Under the pieces are notes generated by a model that saw nothing but the letters and a program-made list of their open reading frames with translations, was not told the DNA's origin and ran no database searches. This document shows positions 16,344-25,453 of a stretch of 64,000 nt of DNA, piece by piece. The stretch is taken from positions 4,216,001 to 4,280,000 of the forward strand of contig OY970352.1 of assembly GCA_963718105.1 (NCBI GenBank), read 5' to 3'. The position numbers were made by a program, and so were the translations under genes. Within the stretch, counting starts at the first letter, position 1; the number at the start of each line of letters is the position of its first letter. The DNA is from DASYKT01 sp963718105. Its GTDB lineage: Bacteria; Acidobacteriota; Blastocatellia; Pyrinomonadales; Pyrinomonadaceae.

Positions 16344-16808
16344 ATGGCGGAATTTATCTTGACCAGACAGATGAGCTTGCCGCTGCCGCGCGCGCAGGTG
16401 TTTGAATTTTTTGCCGACGCCGGCAACCTGGAAAAGATCACCCCACCCGAACTCCAGTTTCACATCATCACGCCGCAACCGATGAGACTCGAGAAAGGCT
16501 CGCTCATCGAATACGACCTCAGGCTGCGCGGCTTTCTTATCCATTGGCGCACGCTTATTTCCCGGTGGGAACCGCCGTTCGAATTCATCGACGAACAAAT
16601 TCGGGGCCCTTATAAACAATGGATACACCGGCACGTTTTTACCGAGCTGCCCGGCGGCGATACGTCGATCGAAGACATCGTGCATTACCGTTTGCCGGTT
16701 GAACCCCTGGGCGATCTGCTGCATTTTATGGTGCGGAGAGAGCTTGATCGGATATTTGATTTCAGGCAGAAAGCCGTTGCCGAAATATTGACCGCTAATA
16801 AAGTGTAA
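16344..16808 (+). CDS. SRPBCC (START-like) ligand-binding protein
   Basis: 154 residues. The N-terminus FILTRQMSLPLPRAQVFEFF, ADAGNLEKITPPELQFHI, the central RTLISRWEPPFEFIDEQIRG PY and C-terminal DIVHYRLPVEPLGDLLHFMV are characteristic of the cyclase-like SRPBCC group often linked to TIGR01777-type epimerases. No epimerase is adjacent here. It likely binds a hydrophobic ligand in the cytoplasm. Translation may be affected by the hairpin ending 8 nt upstream. Confidence 0.85.
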   Translation: MAEFILTRQMSLPLPRAQVFEFFADAGNLEKITPPELQFHIITPQPMRLEKGSLIEYDLRLRGFLIHWRTLISRWEPPFEFIDEQIRGPYKQWIHRHVFTELPGGDTSIEDIVHYRLPVEPLGDLLHFMVRRELDRIFDFRQKAVAEILTANKV

Positions 16809-16892
16809 ATTTTCGCCGCGGTGTCAGACAATGTAACTATTAACTTTTCACTATGCACTATCAACTGTTTTAAACAGTGGCTGCCGGCTTAC

Positions 16893-18575
16893 CTATAATG
16901 TCGATCTGTCATCTATAAAATGCAAGAGGTTTGGGTTGTAATAAGGATCGTTTTCCAAAAAGCTTTTCCATTTCTCTCGAAATGCTTTTACTTCAGCCGA
17001 ATTTTTATCTTCGATGACTTTTTCCGTGGCCGTTTTGCCGTCCCCTGTTAATTCAATGTGCGGCGTCCATGTAATGCGGTAGCCTTTTTCTCTCAGCCGC
17101 AGGCAATAATCCACGTCATAAAATCCGCCCGGAAAATCATTAGAGTTAAATCCGCCGGCTTCTTCAAATACGGCCCTACGGGTCGCCAAACACGCTCCCG
17201 AAACAGCCGAAAAATTATTTATCACCTGCGCGCGCATCAGGCTATCGCGGTACCAGCCCGGCAAACCCCGGTAAGCAAAACCAACCGTGCCATTAACACC
17301 GGGAATTATCCCGCCATGATGTATCCGGCCGTTCTTATAAAGCAGTTTTGCACCCGCGCCGCCGATATTTTTTTGCAGCGCGAGCGCGGCCAGCTCTTTT
17401 AGGCCTTCAATAGAAACGCCGTCTACATCTCTTTCGAAAAAGATCAGAACATCCCCGCCGGCTTCTGCCGCCGCGGCATTAAAATTCCCCGAAATGGAGC
17501 CCGACATGGAATCGCGCGCACCGCCCACAGCTATCAGCTCTATATTTTCATCAGAGGTCCTGGCAAAAGGTTTTTTATCGCCGCCGTAGATAACACTTAT
17601 CTTCGTATCTTCCGGCAGATCGTATATTACGCGGTGCAGCGGCGGATAGCCTTCCGTTACGGTGGCGGCAATACCGGTGCGCGTGAAATGCTCGCGGATG
17701 GCCTCGCGCGCGCGTTCGTGGGCGTAAGGCTTTGCCTCCGAGCTTGACGCTACCGAGCTTTCCAGCGTCCGCCAGTGATAAAGGATTTTCGGAATATGCC
17801 TGATTTGTTTTTCATCTATCTGCTCGATCGCGCGCAGCGTCAGGTCATAATCCTGGCTGCCCTCAAATCCAACGCGAAAGCCGCCGATCTTTCGCAGCAG
17901 TTCCGTGCGAAAGGCTGATAGATGAGTGACCAGGTTGAGAGAATAAAAAAGGTCCGGGCTCCAGTCGGGTTTAAATTTCGGTTCGCTTCGCACACCGCGC
18001 GTGTCTATTAGATCTTCATCGCTGTAAATCAACCGCGCGTCGGCATGTTCGTTTATTTCTTTTGCCACATAATAAAGAGCGTCGGGCGAAAGCTCATCGT
18101 CATGGTCCAGCAAAACCGTCCATTCTCCGCCGGCCATCATCAGCGCCGAATTTGACGCCTCGGAAATATGGCCGTTTTGAGGCCGCATCGTCAGCCGGAT
18201 GCGCTCGTCTTTTTCCGTGTACTCTTTTAGAAGCGGCGCAATATGCGGCGCGGTCGAAGCATCGTCGGCAATGCAAAGCTCCCAATTTGTATAGAGCTGG
18301 TTTATGACTGAATCGATACAGAGCCGCAGCCATTTTTCGTCGACGTTATAAACTGGAAGGATCACGGAAATGAGAGGTCTATGCGAAAAGTTATTTATCT
18401 CTGCGCGAATGCCCTTCTCGTCCAGCTTCTCCTGCTGAGCGATCCACGCCAGATAATTTTCCTGCTGCTTTTGTTTTCGCCGGTAGATCTCTACCATCTG
18501 CAGGGGGCCGCGCCAGCCGGATTCCCGCCAGACTTCGGGTATTCGCGTAATGATCTTTTTGAGAAAGCTTTTCAC
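16893..18575 (-). CDS. Family 2 glycosyltransferase with second GT2-like domain
   Basis: 560 residues. Residues 1-60 are a helical N-terminal region. A GT2 domain follows, starting LISVILPVYNVDEKWLRLCI, with ADDAS and a DHDDELSPDAL metal/sugar-nucleotide motif near 157. A second GT2-like half from about 340 ends with FNSNDFPGGFYDVDYCLRLR, the ED-like acceptor motif of rhamnosyl/galactosyl transferases. It overlaps the upstream GT4 stop by 4 nt (ATGA), so it is the last gene of the export operon. Probably builds the chain exported by the Wzm/Wzt pair. Donor sugar not determinable. Confidence 0.92.
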   Translation of the reverse strand: MKSFLKKIITRIPEVWRESGWRGPLQMVEIYRRKQKQQENYLAWIAQQEKLDEKGIRAEINNFSHRPLISVILPVYNVDEKWLRLCIDSVINQLYTNWELCIADDASTAPHIAPLLKEYTEKDERIRLTMRPQNGHISEASNSALMMAGGEWTVLLDHDDELSPDALYYVAKEINEHADARLIYSDEDLIDTRGVRSEPKFKPDWSPDLFYSLNLVTHLSAFRTELLRKIGGFRVGFEGSQDYDLTLRAIEQIDEKQIRHIPKILYHWRTLESSVASSSEAKPYAHERAREAIREHFTRTGIAATVTEGYPPLHRVIYDLPEDTKISVIYGGDKKPFARTSDENIELIAVGGARDSMSGSISGNFNAAAAEAGGDVLIFFERDVDGVSIEGLKELAALALQKNIGGAGAKLLYKNGRIHHGGIIPGVNGTVGFAYRGLPGWYRDSLMRAQVINNFSAVSGACLATRRAVFEEAGGFNSNDFPGGFYDVDYCLRLREKGYRITWTPHIELTGDGKTATEKVIEDKNSAEVKAFREKWKSFLENDPYYNPNLLHFIDDRSTL

Positions 18576-19750
18576 TTGGAAAGATACGTTTCGATAAGCG
18601 CCAGCATCTTTGGCGCGGCAACATTGATGTCATGCCTTTCGCGCACTTTTTTAGCGGCCGCCGCGCCGAGCGAATTTTTTTCCGCCGGGTTTTGTGCCAG
18701 ATAGAAGATCTTTTTCGCGGCCGCGCTGATATCCAGATAGGGAACCGTAAACCCGCAATCCTGTTCTATAAATTCCGGCATCCCGCCGCTATTTTCAAAA
18801 CACATAACAGGTTTTCCCAGCGCCGCCGCTTCCAGGCAAACCAGCGGATACGGGTCTTCGCGCGATGTCAGCAGGAATACGTCAATGGCCGAATAATATT
18901 TTTGCGGGTCGGCGGTGTGTTCTAAAAAGCGGACCTTATCCTTAAGGCCGAGCCGCTCCAGGTCAAACTCAAGTTCGAAAAAGCGGAAATCACCTTTCGC
19001 CGCGCCGCCCACCCAGACAAAATAGATCGGCGCGTCCGGCGTTTTTTTGTGCACTTCATTCGCGATCAAGGCAAAGATCTCCGGCGCTTTCCGCCAGTAG
19101 AGCGTGCCCGACCCGCCAACGATAAAAGCATTTTCCGGGATGCTCAGTTCACGCATTACTTCCGCGCGGCTTACCTTTTTTTGTTCAGCCGAATATTCCC
19201 CGATCGGGATAAATTCTCTGATCACCTCGATCTTTTTTTCATCTACGGAATGGTTATCTGCCAGATTTCTTTTCACCGCTTCCGACGCCGCGACAAAGAG
19301 CGTGGTCATCTCTTTTGTTTTTTCAAATTCATCAAGGCCGGTGCGGCGGATCACGCTTTCCAGTTCGTGGCAGTGAGAAATAACCGGAGCGTTCAGCTTA
19401 GGCAGCGCCGAGAGGATGCGATAATTTGTCACGGCGTTCGAATAGACAAGTCCGATATTTTTTCCCTCAAGCTGTTTTCGCAGGCGGCGGTTGCGCAGAT
19501 CCATCCGCTGGGAAAGACGGTCCAGCCCTTTTTTCCAGATCCGCTGTTCGGAAAAATCGTGATCGAATTGATAGGCTTCGCCGAGCGCGGAAAATTCGCC
19601 GGCCAGTTCACCTTCGTGGCCATAGACGGTAAGAAAAGGGATATCGCTGTTTTGTTTGAACCACTTGAGGAAGTTGAGGAAAAATATATTGCCTCCCACA
19701 GGAGAGGCGCCGGGCGTGATAAACAGAACTGAGGGCCGTTCCTTTTTCAT
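18572..19750 (-). CDS. Family 4 glycosyltransferase
   Basis: 392 residues with the GT-B fold: an N-terminal Rossmann lobe opening VLFITPGASPVGGNIFFLNF, and a C-terminal lobe with VGGSGTLYWRKAPEIFALIA and the donor-binding SAIDVFLLTSREDPYPLVCLE motif (the E-x7-E region of GT4), then ALGKPVMCFENSGGMPEFIE. Starts 3 nt after the ABC ATPase gene and overlaps GT2 by 4 nt. Cytoplasmic glycan assembly enzyme. Confidence 0.93.
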   Translation of the reverse strand: MKKERPSVLFITPGASPVGGNIFFLNFLKWFKQNSDIPFLTVYGHEGELAGEFSALGEAYQFDHDFSEQRIWKKGLDRLSQRMDLRNRRLRKQLEGKNIGLVYSNAVTNYRILSALPKLNAPVISHCHELESVIRRTGLDEFEKTKEMTTLFVAASEAVKRNLADNHSVDEKKIEVIREFIPIGEYSAEQKKVSRAEVMRELSIPENAFIVGGSGTLYWRKAPEIFALIANEVHKKTPDAPIYFVWVGGAAKGDFRFFELEFDLERLGLKDKVRFLEHTADPQKYYSAIDVFLLTSREDPYPLVCLEAAALGKPVMCFENSGGMPEFIEQDCGFTVPYLDISAAAKKIFYLAQNPAEKNSLGAAAAKKVRERHDINVAAPKMLALIETYLSK

Positions 19751-19753
19751 CTT

Positions 19754-21007
19754 TTATCGCTCTTGGCGAAAATCCGTTTCCCAATTCAGGAGCGGCCTTA
19801 CTGCGCCGATCATCACGCCGGCAAAATCTCCGCGGGCCGAATCTCCCTCCATCGGGTCATAGACAGAAAAGGCGATCGTATCTCTTTCCAGAAAATAAGT
19901 TTCATGATTAAGCGGTGAAAAAGCGGCGGCGGTGACATAAAACCTGCCCTCGGCCAGCAAATTGGCCGGTATCTCTACCCGGCTGGTATAAATACCTTTT
20001 TCCCGCGGGCGGGTGCGCCACTGCTGGGTCACGTCGTTGGTTCCGAAAAGGCAGATCCCTTCATCGTTATAAAGATGAAATGCCGGGGAGAATATCTTGC
20101 CCGGGGTTAGCACCTCGTAGGCCATCTCCAGCGAGATAGGCTTTCTGATATCGAATGACGCTTCGATCTGCTGCGTCTCGCTAAAAACGCGTATCTTTCT
20201 CAGCTTGATGATCTCATCGCCCGGCGAATCGTGATCGCTCCATACTCTTTCGTTGCCCAGGTTCGCCTCGGCGTTAAGATACGAGCCCACCACGTCCGGC
20301 GCCGGCCCGTCTTCGCGAATATTTCCTTTGTCGAGCCAGATGGCGCGGGTGCACAAGCTCGCCACTGATTGCATGTTATGAGAAACGAAAAGAACGGTCC
20401 GGCCGTGATCGCTGATGTCGTGCATCTTGTTAAGGCACTTGCGCTGGAAAGTAATATCGCCCACCGCCAGCACTTCGTCCACGATCAGGATCTCCGGTTC
20501 CAGGTGCGCCGCCACCGAAAACGCCAATCGCATGAACATTCCGCTCGAGTAATGCTTGACCGCCGTATCGAGAAAGTTTTCCACTTCGGCAAAGGCCACT
20601 ATCTCGTCGAATTTGCGCTCGATCTCACGGTGTTTCATTCCCATGATCGCGCCGCTCATAAATATGTTTTCCCGGCCGCTCAGCTCGTTATGAAACCCCG
20701 TTCCTACTTCGAGCAGGCTGCCCACCCGGCCGCGAATGAACGCCTTGCCTTTGGTCGGCTTGGTGATGCGCGAAAAGATCTTCAGCAAGGTCGATTTTCC
20801 GGCGCCGTTCTTTCCGATGATGCCCAGCGTATCGCCCTCGTTGACCTGAAAGCTGATATCGTTTAGCGCCCACAGTTCCTTCTTCTTAGACGAGGTCCCG
20901 ATGCTGCTGGCAAAACTGCTCAGCAGATCGCGGAGAGAGTTATGCTTTTTAGCCAGGCCTAAATAATAGAGCTTTGATAGATTTTCGACCGTAATAGGAA
21001 CCATCAA
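19754..21007 (-). CDS. wzt: Polysaccharide ABC exporter ATP-binding subunit with C-terminal carbohydrate-binding-like domain
   Basis: 417 residues. Walker A GKNGAGKS at 65-72, ABC signature HYSSGMF at 152-158, Walker B LIVDEV at 174-179 with AVGD following, and the switch His in FVSHNMQS. The first 250 residues are a TagH/Wzt-type ATPase. About 160 further residues (KIRVFSETQQIEASFDIRKP, FHLYNDEGICLFGTNDV) form a beta-sandwich like the Wzt C-terminal domain, which in characterised systems recognises the glycan end. This implies substrate-selective export of an O-antigen-like polymer. Overlaps the permease stop by 4 nt. Confidence 0.94.
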   Translation of the reverse strand: MMVPITVENLSKLYYLGLAKKHNSLRDLLSSFASSIGTSSKKKELWALNDISFQVNEGDTLGIIGKNGAGKSTLLKIFSRITKPTKGKAFIRGRVGSLLEVGTGFHNELSGRENIFMSGAIMGMKHREIERKFDEIVAFAEVENFLDTAVKHYSSGMFMRLAFSVAAHLEPEILIVDEVLAVGDITFQRKCLNKMHDISDHGRTVLFVSHNMQSVASLCTRAIWLDKGNIREDGPAPDVVGSYLNAEANLGNERVWSDHDSPGDEIIKLRKIRVFSETQQIEASFDIRKPISLEMAYEVLTPGKIFSPAFHLYNDEGICLFGTNDVTQQWRTRPREKGIYTSRVEIPANLLAEGRFYVTAAAFSPLNHETYFLERDTIAFSVYDPMEGDSARGDFAGVMIGAVRPLLNWETDFRQER

Positions 21008-21840
21008 ATTATATCTGCAAAATCCTCTTCCATTTTCTTAAAGATAAACAACGAAAATACCAGCAGGCAAAAAGTCACGAACATCGACATCGCGATCGCC
21101 CGCCAGTGAAACTGCCCGCCCAGGATAGAAGCGCGAAACCCCTGCAAAAGTCCGTACAACGGGTTGAACGAAAACATCCAGCGCCACTTGTCCGGAAGCA
21201 TTTCCACCGGATAAAAAACCGGCGACATAAACATCCACACCTGCAAAAAGAACGGCAGCGCATGTTTCACGTCGCGAAACCGCACGTTTAACGCGGAAGA
21301 AAGTATTCCCACGCTTAAGGCAAGAAATACCGCTTCGATCACGAAGATCGGCGCCAGCAGGGCCTGCCATCCTATCTGCACCGGATAAAAAGGCAATACC
21401 AGAGAGAGCACTACCAGCCCTATCAACAGGTCCGCCAGGCCTGAAAGTATCATCGCCAGCGGCAGAATAAGACGCGGGATATAAACTTTGGTGACTAACT
21501 GAGTGTTAACGATCAGCGAAGCGCTGGCGTTGGAAACGGCGGTGTTCACATAAAGCCAGATCAGCAGCCCGGAAAGGGCAAACATTTCATAGGGGATCGG
21601 AGTTGAGCCAAAACGCGCAAATGAACTGAAGATGGCGGTGAAGATAACGGTCGTTAAGACCGGCTGTAAGATCGCCCAAAAAATGCCGATAGCGGTTTGT
21701 TTATAACGGATCTTGATCTCGCGCCAGGTCAAAAAATAGATCAACTCGCGGTAGGTCCATAATTCCCCTAGGTCGAAGTTAAGCCATTTCCGCCCGGGTT
21801 TGATCTCCACCAACAGCGGTTTATCCGTTAATTCTCTCAT
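21004..21840 (-). CDS. wzm: Polysaccharide ABC exporter permease (Wzm/TagG-like)
   Basis: 278 residues, six predicted membrane helices from about 40 to 270. The cytoplasmic N-terminus carries LWTYRELIYFLTWREIKIRY and the coupling helix region QTAIGIFWAILQPVLTTVIF, both characteristic of ABC-2 transporters of the TagG/Wzm family. The conserved FMSPVFYPVEMLPDKWRW and FNPLYGLLQGFRASIL are present near the C-terminus. First gene of the wzm-wzt-GT4-GT2 operon. Moves undecaprenyl-linked polymer across the inner membrane. Confidence 0.94.
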   Translation of the reverse strand: MRELTDKPLLVEIKPGRKWLNFDLGELWTYRELIYFLTWREIKIRYKQTAIGIFWAILQPVLTTVIFTAIFSSFARFGSTPIPYEMFALSGLLIWLYVNTAVSNASASLIVNTQLVTKVYIPRLILPLAMILSGLADLLIGLVVLSLVLPFYPVQIGWQALLAPIFVIEAVFLALSVGILSSALNVRFRDVKHALPFFLQVWMFMSPVFYPVEMLPDKWRWMFSFNPLYGLLQGFRASILGGQFHWRAIAMSMFVTFCLLVFSLFIFKKMEEDFADII

Positions 21841-22198
21841 TTATTCAACTTACCGTAACAACAGCGAGCGCCGTATAGACCGCCGTAAAAAATTAGAATC
21901 TAGCGCAAAATCACCCCCGGTGCAACAGGTTAGCAGCTCTGTTGCCCGATCTAAAGGTCCTTACTTTTGTCCGATCTGCTGTTTTCCGGCACACTTCGGT
22001 GATTCGTCTTTTGAATCGGCGTCAATTACAATCAGGTTTTTCGGGCATAATTGCCTATAAACTGAGCGAGCGGCGAGCGCTCTAAGGGCGCCTGATCATG
22101 CGGCAGACAAGAACTAAAACCGAAGGGCTTGTTATTCTCGGGTCAGGTAAGATTTTAACTTTTTTCAACCTATCACGGAAACCGTCGTTATCGCTTTT
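21841..22198. other. Divergent intergenic region, 358 bp
   Basis: Separates the start of the export operon (minus) from a plus-strand glycosyltransferase. No ORF with coding character and no repeat of the families found elsewhere. It should contain promoters for both directions, but no box pair close to consensus with proper spacing was found by eye. Confidence 0.5.
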
Positions 22199-23317
22199 AT
22201 GATAAAAGCTTTGCACCTACTCGACACCCTTGAACGCGGCGGCGCTGAAACCATCGCCCTGGATGTCTGTCGAAATGCCGCCCGGCATGATATCGAGCTA
22301 ACGGTGGTCGCTACCCGCGGCGGTCCGCTGGAAGATGATTTTCGCGCCGCCGCAGGTGATTTTATCCGCCTGCACCGCAAGCTGCCGGTTGACCCGCGCG
22401 TGGTCTTTAACTTGCGCAAGATCATAAAAAAGAAAGAGATACAGGTCGTTCACGGGTACCAGCCGGTAGAGGGGCTGCATTTATACCTGGCGACGCTGGG
22501 CCTGAAAAACCCTCCGGTTCGGCGCGTGCTGAGTTTTCAGGGCGGCATGCGCCCTTCCGGAAAAAATATCCGCGCCGCGCGGTACCTTATCCCCCGGATG
22601 GACGCCAATATCGCGGTCAGCCAGGGGATACTCGATCATCACCGCGACGTCGATAAATTCGATACCACAAAGAATTTCCACGTTATATACAACGGCACAG
22701 ATCCGGCGCGAATAAAGCCGGGCGGCCATTCCCTGAAAAATGAACTCGGCCTTAGCGAGAACACCCGGCTGATCGGCATGGTAGGAAACTTTTATCGCGA
22801 CCCGCGTAAAGACCAATTAACCATCTGCCGCGCTCTGCCAAAAGTTTTTGCGGAATTTGATAACGTGCATTGTATCTTTGCCGGCACGCCTGAGCCGGGT
22901 GCGGAATATAAACTTCAGGAATGCATCGAATTGTGCCGCGCAGAAGGGATCGCGGAAAGAGTACACTTTCTCGGCGCCCGCGCGGATATTCCTGACGTGC
23001 TTGCCGCGCTTGAGATATTTGTTTTTTCCTCTCTGCACGAGGGGCTTCCACTCGCCGTTACCGAAGCGATGCTGGCCGGTGTTCCTTTGATCGTCTCCGA
23101 TATCGGGCCGCTGATGGAAGTCTCCGATGGCGGCAACCTGGCCGAAGTTTTTCCCGTGGGAGATGCGGAGGCGCTCGCCGAAAAGATATTGAAGTTATTA
23201 AAGAACGACCGCTTGCGGAAAGGAATGGGCCTGAGCGCGCGGGAATTTGCCGCAGAAAATTTCAGCATCGATGCCCATCTGCGCCAGCTTAAGAAACTCT
23301 ACGGATCACTCCTGTAA
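22199..23317 (+). CDS. Family 4 glycosyltransferase
   Basis: 372 residues. It opens MIKALHLLDTLERGGAETIA, the glycine-rich acceptor loop of GT4 enzymes, with VVHGYQPVEGLHLYLATLG and the C-lobe IGMVGNFYRDPRKDQLTICR, LAALEIFVFSSLHEGLPLAV (donor-binding E-x7-E) and AEVFPVGDAEALAEKILKLL. Divergent from the ABC export operon and probably part of the same polysaccharide locus. Specificity unknown. Confidence 0.93.
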   Translation: MIKALHLLDTLERGGAETIALDVCRNAARHDIELTVVATRGGPLEDDFRAAAGDFIRLHRKLPVDPRVVFNLRKIIKKKEIQVVHGYQPVEGLHLYLATLGLKNPPVRRVLSFQGGMRPSGKNIRAARYLIPRMDANIAVSQGILDHHRDVDKFDTTKNFHVIYNGTDPARIKPGGHSLKNELGLSENTRLIGMVGNFYRDPRKDQLTICRALPKVFAEFDNVHCIFAGTPEPGAEYKLQECIELCRAEGIAERVHFLGARADIPDVLAALEIFVFSSLHEGLPLAVTEAMLAGVPLIVSDIGPLMEVSDGGNLAEVFPVGDAEALAEKILKLLKNDRLRKGMGLSAREFAAENFSIDAHLRQLKKLYGSLL

Positions 23318-23350
23318 AAAAATCGCTAAGGCTGTTTCCAACCTTAGCGA
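23314..23350 (-). terminator. Intrinsic terminator between convergent genes
   Basis: On the minus strand, TCGCTAAGG, a 10-nt loop, and CCTTAGCGA are followed by seven T. The perfect 9-bp stem lies 27 nt beyond the stop of the secreted protein gene at 23377 and just after the GT4 stop, so it ends minus-strand transcription and may also hinder the plus-strand transcript. Confidence 0.85.
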
Positions 23351-23376
23351 CAGGCGTGTCCCCCAACTCCCCGTGT

Positions 23377-24300
23377 CTAGGGACTCGCCTGAAAGTTAAC
23401 TTCTGTCATTACTTCGTTCACCATCAGCAGCCGCGGGGCGTCCAAAAATGAATAGTTCTTTTTCTGCGCGTCTATCACGTAGTTTTCGCCTGCCAGAACA
23501 TCATCAAAATTGTAATAGCCCATTGAGCCTGTGAAGGTGCTGCGGACGTTACCGCTGCCTTCCGTTAAGGAGACCGACACGTTGGCCATTCCCATCCCCC
23601 CGGAGGTCGTCACCCGTCCGCCGACGGCGACGTAAGAGGCCGTGGTCACGGCAGAGGTGAGGCTGATGTCATCAAACTCACAGATTCCCGGGCCCATCGT
23701 GTTTTGGGCCACAGTACACATAAATTCGATCTTTATGGTTTGCCCCTTGAACTCCGAAAGGTTGACCGCGTGCGGGACCCAACCCTGGCCCGCCGTCAGC
23801 CCCATCGGGCCCTGGCTGGCGGCCGGCGCGGTAAGACGGTATTTTTCCGCCAGCACCGCGTTGGTCGAAGCGTTCAGTACATTGACGACCATGTACTGCG
23901 GCAGCGTCGACCCTGCCTGAAATGCCAGGTTCCATTGCAGGCGGTCCCACCATTTAAGCGATACCAGGTCGTTCGGGTTATTGGGGATCGTGATCGTTTG
24001 CCGCAGGCGGTAAGCGTCCGGTACCGGGTTGCCGGCGGCCCATCCGTTCCAGGCGGAAAATGAGCCTGTGCGAGGTGAGGTAGAGTTCGTCCAGGCATCG
24101 AGGCAGGGGTTGCAGGTCGCCGCGGTGACATTCCAGTTGTACCAGACATTCGTCGTGACATTGGTTGCCGCCCAGCCGGTAAAGTTTCCTGTTTCAAAAC
24201 CGCCGTTGGTTATCAGTTCAACGGCAGATACTTTCTGTGCTCCGTGGGAGAGGAGAGTGAGGCACACTACGGCCAAAGCCGCTATTAAGTGCTTTTTCAT
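23377..24300 (-). CDS. Secreted protein with carbohydrate-binding-like and CarboxypepD_reg-like domains
   Basis: 307 residues. Signal peptide MKKHLIAALAVVCLTLLSHG. Residues 27-215 begin VELITNGGFETGNFTGWAAT, the usual start of a CBM-like jelly-roll found in PEP-CTERM and surface proteins. Residues 222-307 (GGRVTTSGGMGMANVSVSLT, TGSMGYYNFDDVLAGENYVI, FQASP) are a carboxypeptidase regulatory-like beta-sandwich. No sorting tail or catalytic motif. AGGAGAAC precedes the ATG. Probably surface-exposed or secreted; role unknown. Confidence 0.85.
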   Translation of the reverse strand: MKKHLIAALAVVCLTLLSHGAQKVSAVELITNGGFETGNFTGWAATNVTTNVWYNWNVTAATCNPCLDAWTNSTSPRTGSFSAWNGWAAGNPVPDAYRLRQTITIPNNPNDLVSLKWWDRLQWNLAFQAGSTLPQYMVVNVLNASTNAVLAEKYRLTAPAASQGPMGLTAGQGWVPHAVNLSEFKGQTIKIEFMCTVAQNTMGPGICEFDDISLTSAVTTASYVAVGGRVTTSGGMGMANVSVSLTEGSGNVRSTFTGSMGYYNFDDVLAGENYVIDAQKKNYSFLDAPRLLMVNEVMTEVNFQASP

Positions 24301-24423
24301 TTTAGTTCTCCTCGTTAGCTAATTTTATGAAGTGAAGAAATCGTTTTTAGCGTTTTCTAATAGGAATGCAATTTAGGCAGGAAACCTTTCAGAGACTTTT
24401 TACTAAACGACAAATGAGCACCT

Positions 24424-24463
24424 AAACCTGGGGGCGCCGGCATCTTGCGGCGCTCCCAGGTTT
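24424..24463. repeat. GC-rich hairpin (AAACCTGGGxGCGCCG)
   Basis: AAACCTGGGGGCGCCG and GCGGCGCTCCCAGGTTT form a stem of about 16 bp with one mismatch, 16 nt beyond the 3' end of the subtilase gene. The arms match the outer arms of the large repeats at 56480 and 63083, so this looks like a shortened family member. Confidence 0.65.
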
Positions 24464-24478
24464 ATAGACAAAGCCGGT

Positions 24479-25453
24479 TTAGTTATTGGTAAATACCAGG
24501 TGCCTGTTTATTCCATAGAAAGGATCCGGAATTTTGTTATACGTCGCCGTTTGGAAAATAAACTGGTTGACCTGTGCCGGCGTAGCCGTCGGGTTTGTCT
24601 GCAGGTACTTGGCGGCGACGCCGGTGACAAACGCGGTCGACATCGAGGTGCCCGTTTTTATCGCCGTCGCCGTCGAGCTGCCCGTGCTGGCCGACAAAAT
24701 AAAAACTCCCGGCGCATAATAATCAAGATTTCCGTAGGCCGAATTCGGATCTCTCTGATCGGTCCAGTCGGAACCTCCGACGGTTATCGCCTCCTGCACC
24801 CGGGCCGGAGAAAAATAGATCACGTCGTCGGCCTCATTGCCGGCCCCTACGACCACGGTGACACCGTTATTTACCAGCGCTCTGACGCGCTCTTCGATCG
24901 CCAGCGTCTTGCTCGTAATGGTCGGTAAACTGCTGCCGCAGCATCGTAAATGCTTGGCCAGGCTCAGGTTAACCACCGCCGGTTTGACGTGGTTGAGCAA
25001 AACCCAATCCAGCCCGCGGATAAAAACGTCATCGTCGACCGGCGCCGGCTGCGACCCGATGCAGGTCGAAACCTTGACCGAATATAAAGTTGCTCCCTTG
25101 GCTACGCCGTAGTTGGCGCCGCCGATTATGCCGGCCACGTGTGTTCCATGATCGTCGCACCCGCTCAAAATTCCTCCCACCAGCGTTGCGTCATAAGCAT
25201 GAAACGCACGGCCGCCAAATTCCTGGTGAGTGAGATTTATCCCGCTATCTAAAATATAAACGTTCACGCCCGCGCCGGTGTTGGTATAAGTGTAGCTCTG
25301 GCTCAACGGCAGATTTCTCTGATCGATCCGGTCCAGCCCCCAATTTGAAAAATACATATTATTGCCGATCGTCTGCGTCGTGGCGAAAACACTCGCGGCG
25401 AGCAAACCGGTCAGGCTTAAAAAAGACAATAGTCTTAACATCGCTTTTCTCAT
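24479..25453 (-). CDS. Secreted subtilase (S8A, proteinase K-like) without a propeptide
   Basis: 324 residues from ATG 25453, chosen because AAGGAG lies 10 nt upstream and the result opens with a standard signal peptide (MRKAMLRLLSFLSLTGLLAA). Catalytic Asp69 (VYILDSGINLTH), His102 (DDHGTHVAGI) and Ser270 (KTGTSMSTAF) are all present, with oxyanion Asn206 (GAGNEADD). The catalytic domain begins only about 25 residues after the signal peptide (NWGLDRIDQRNLPLSQSYTY), leaving no room for the inhibitor I9 prodomain that most S8A enzymes need for folding. A GTG 18 codons upstream does not change this. Confidence 0.93.
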   Translation of the reverse strand: MRKAMLRLLSFLSLTGLLAASVFATTQTIGNNMYFSNWGLDRIDQRNLPLSQSYTYTNTGAGVNVYILDSGINLTHQEFGGRAFHAYDATLVGGILSGCDDHGTHVAGIIGGANYGVAKGATLYSVKVSTCIGSQPAPVDDDVFIRGLDWVLLNHVKPAVVNLSLAKHLRCCGSSLPTITSKTLAIEERVRALVNNGVTVVVGAGNEADDVIYFSPARVQEAITVGGSDWTDQRDPNSAYGNLDYYAPGVFILSASTGSSTATAIKTGTSMSTAFVTGVAAKYLQTNPTATPAQVNQFIFQTATYNKIPDPFYGINRHLVFTNN

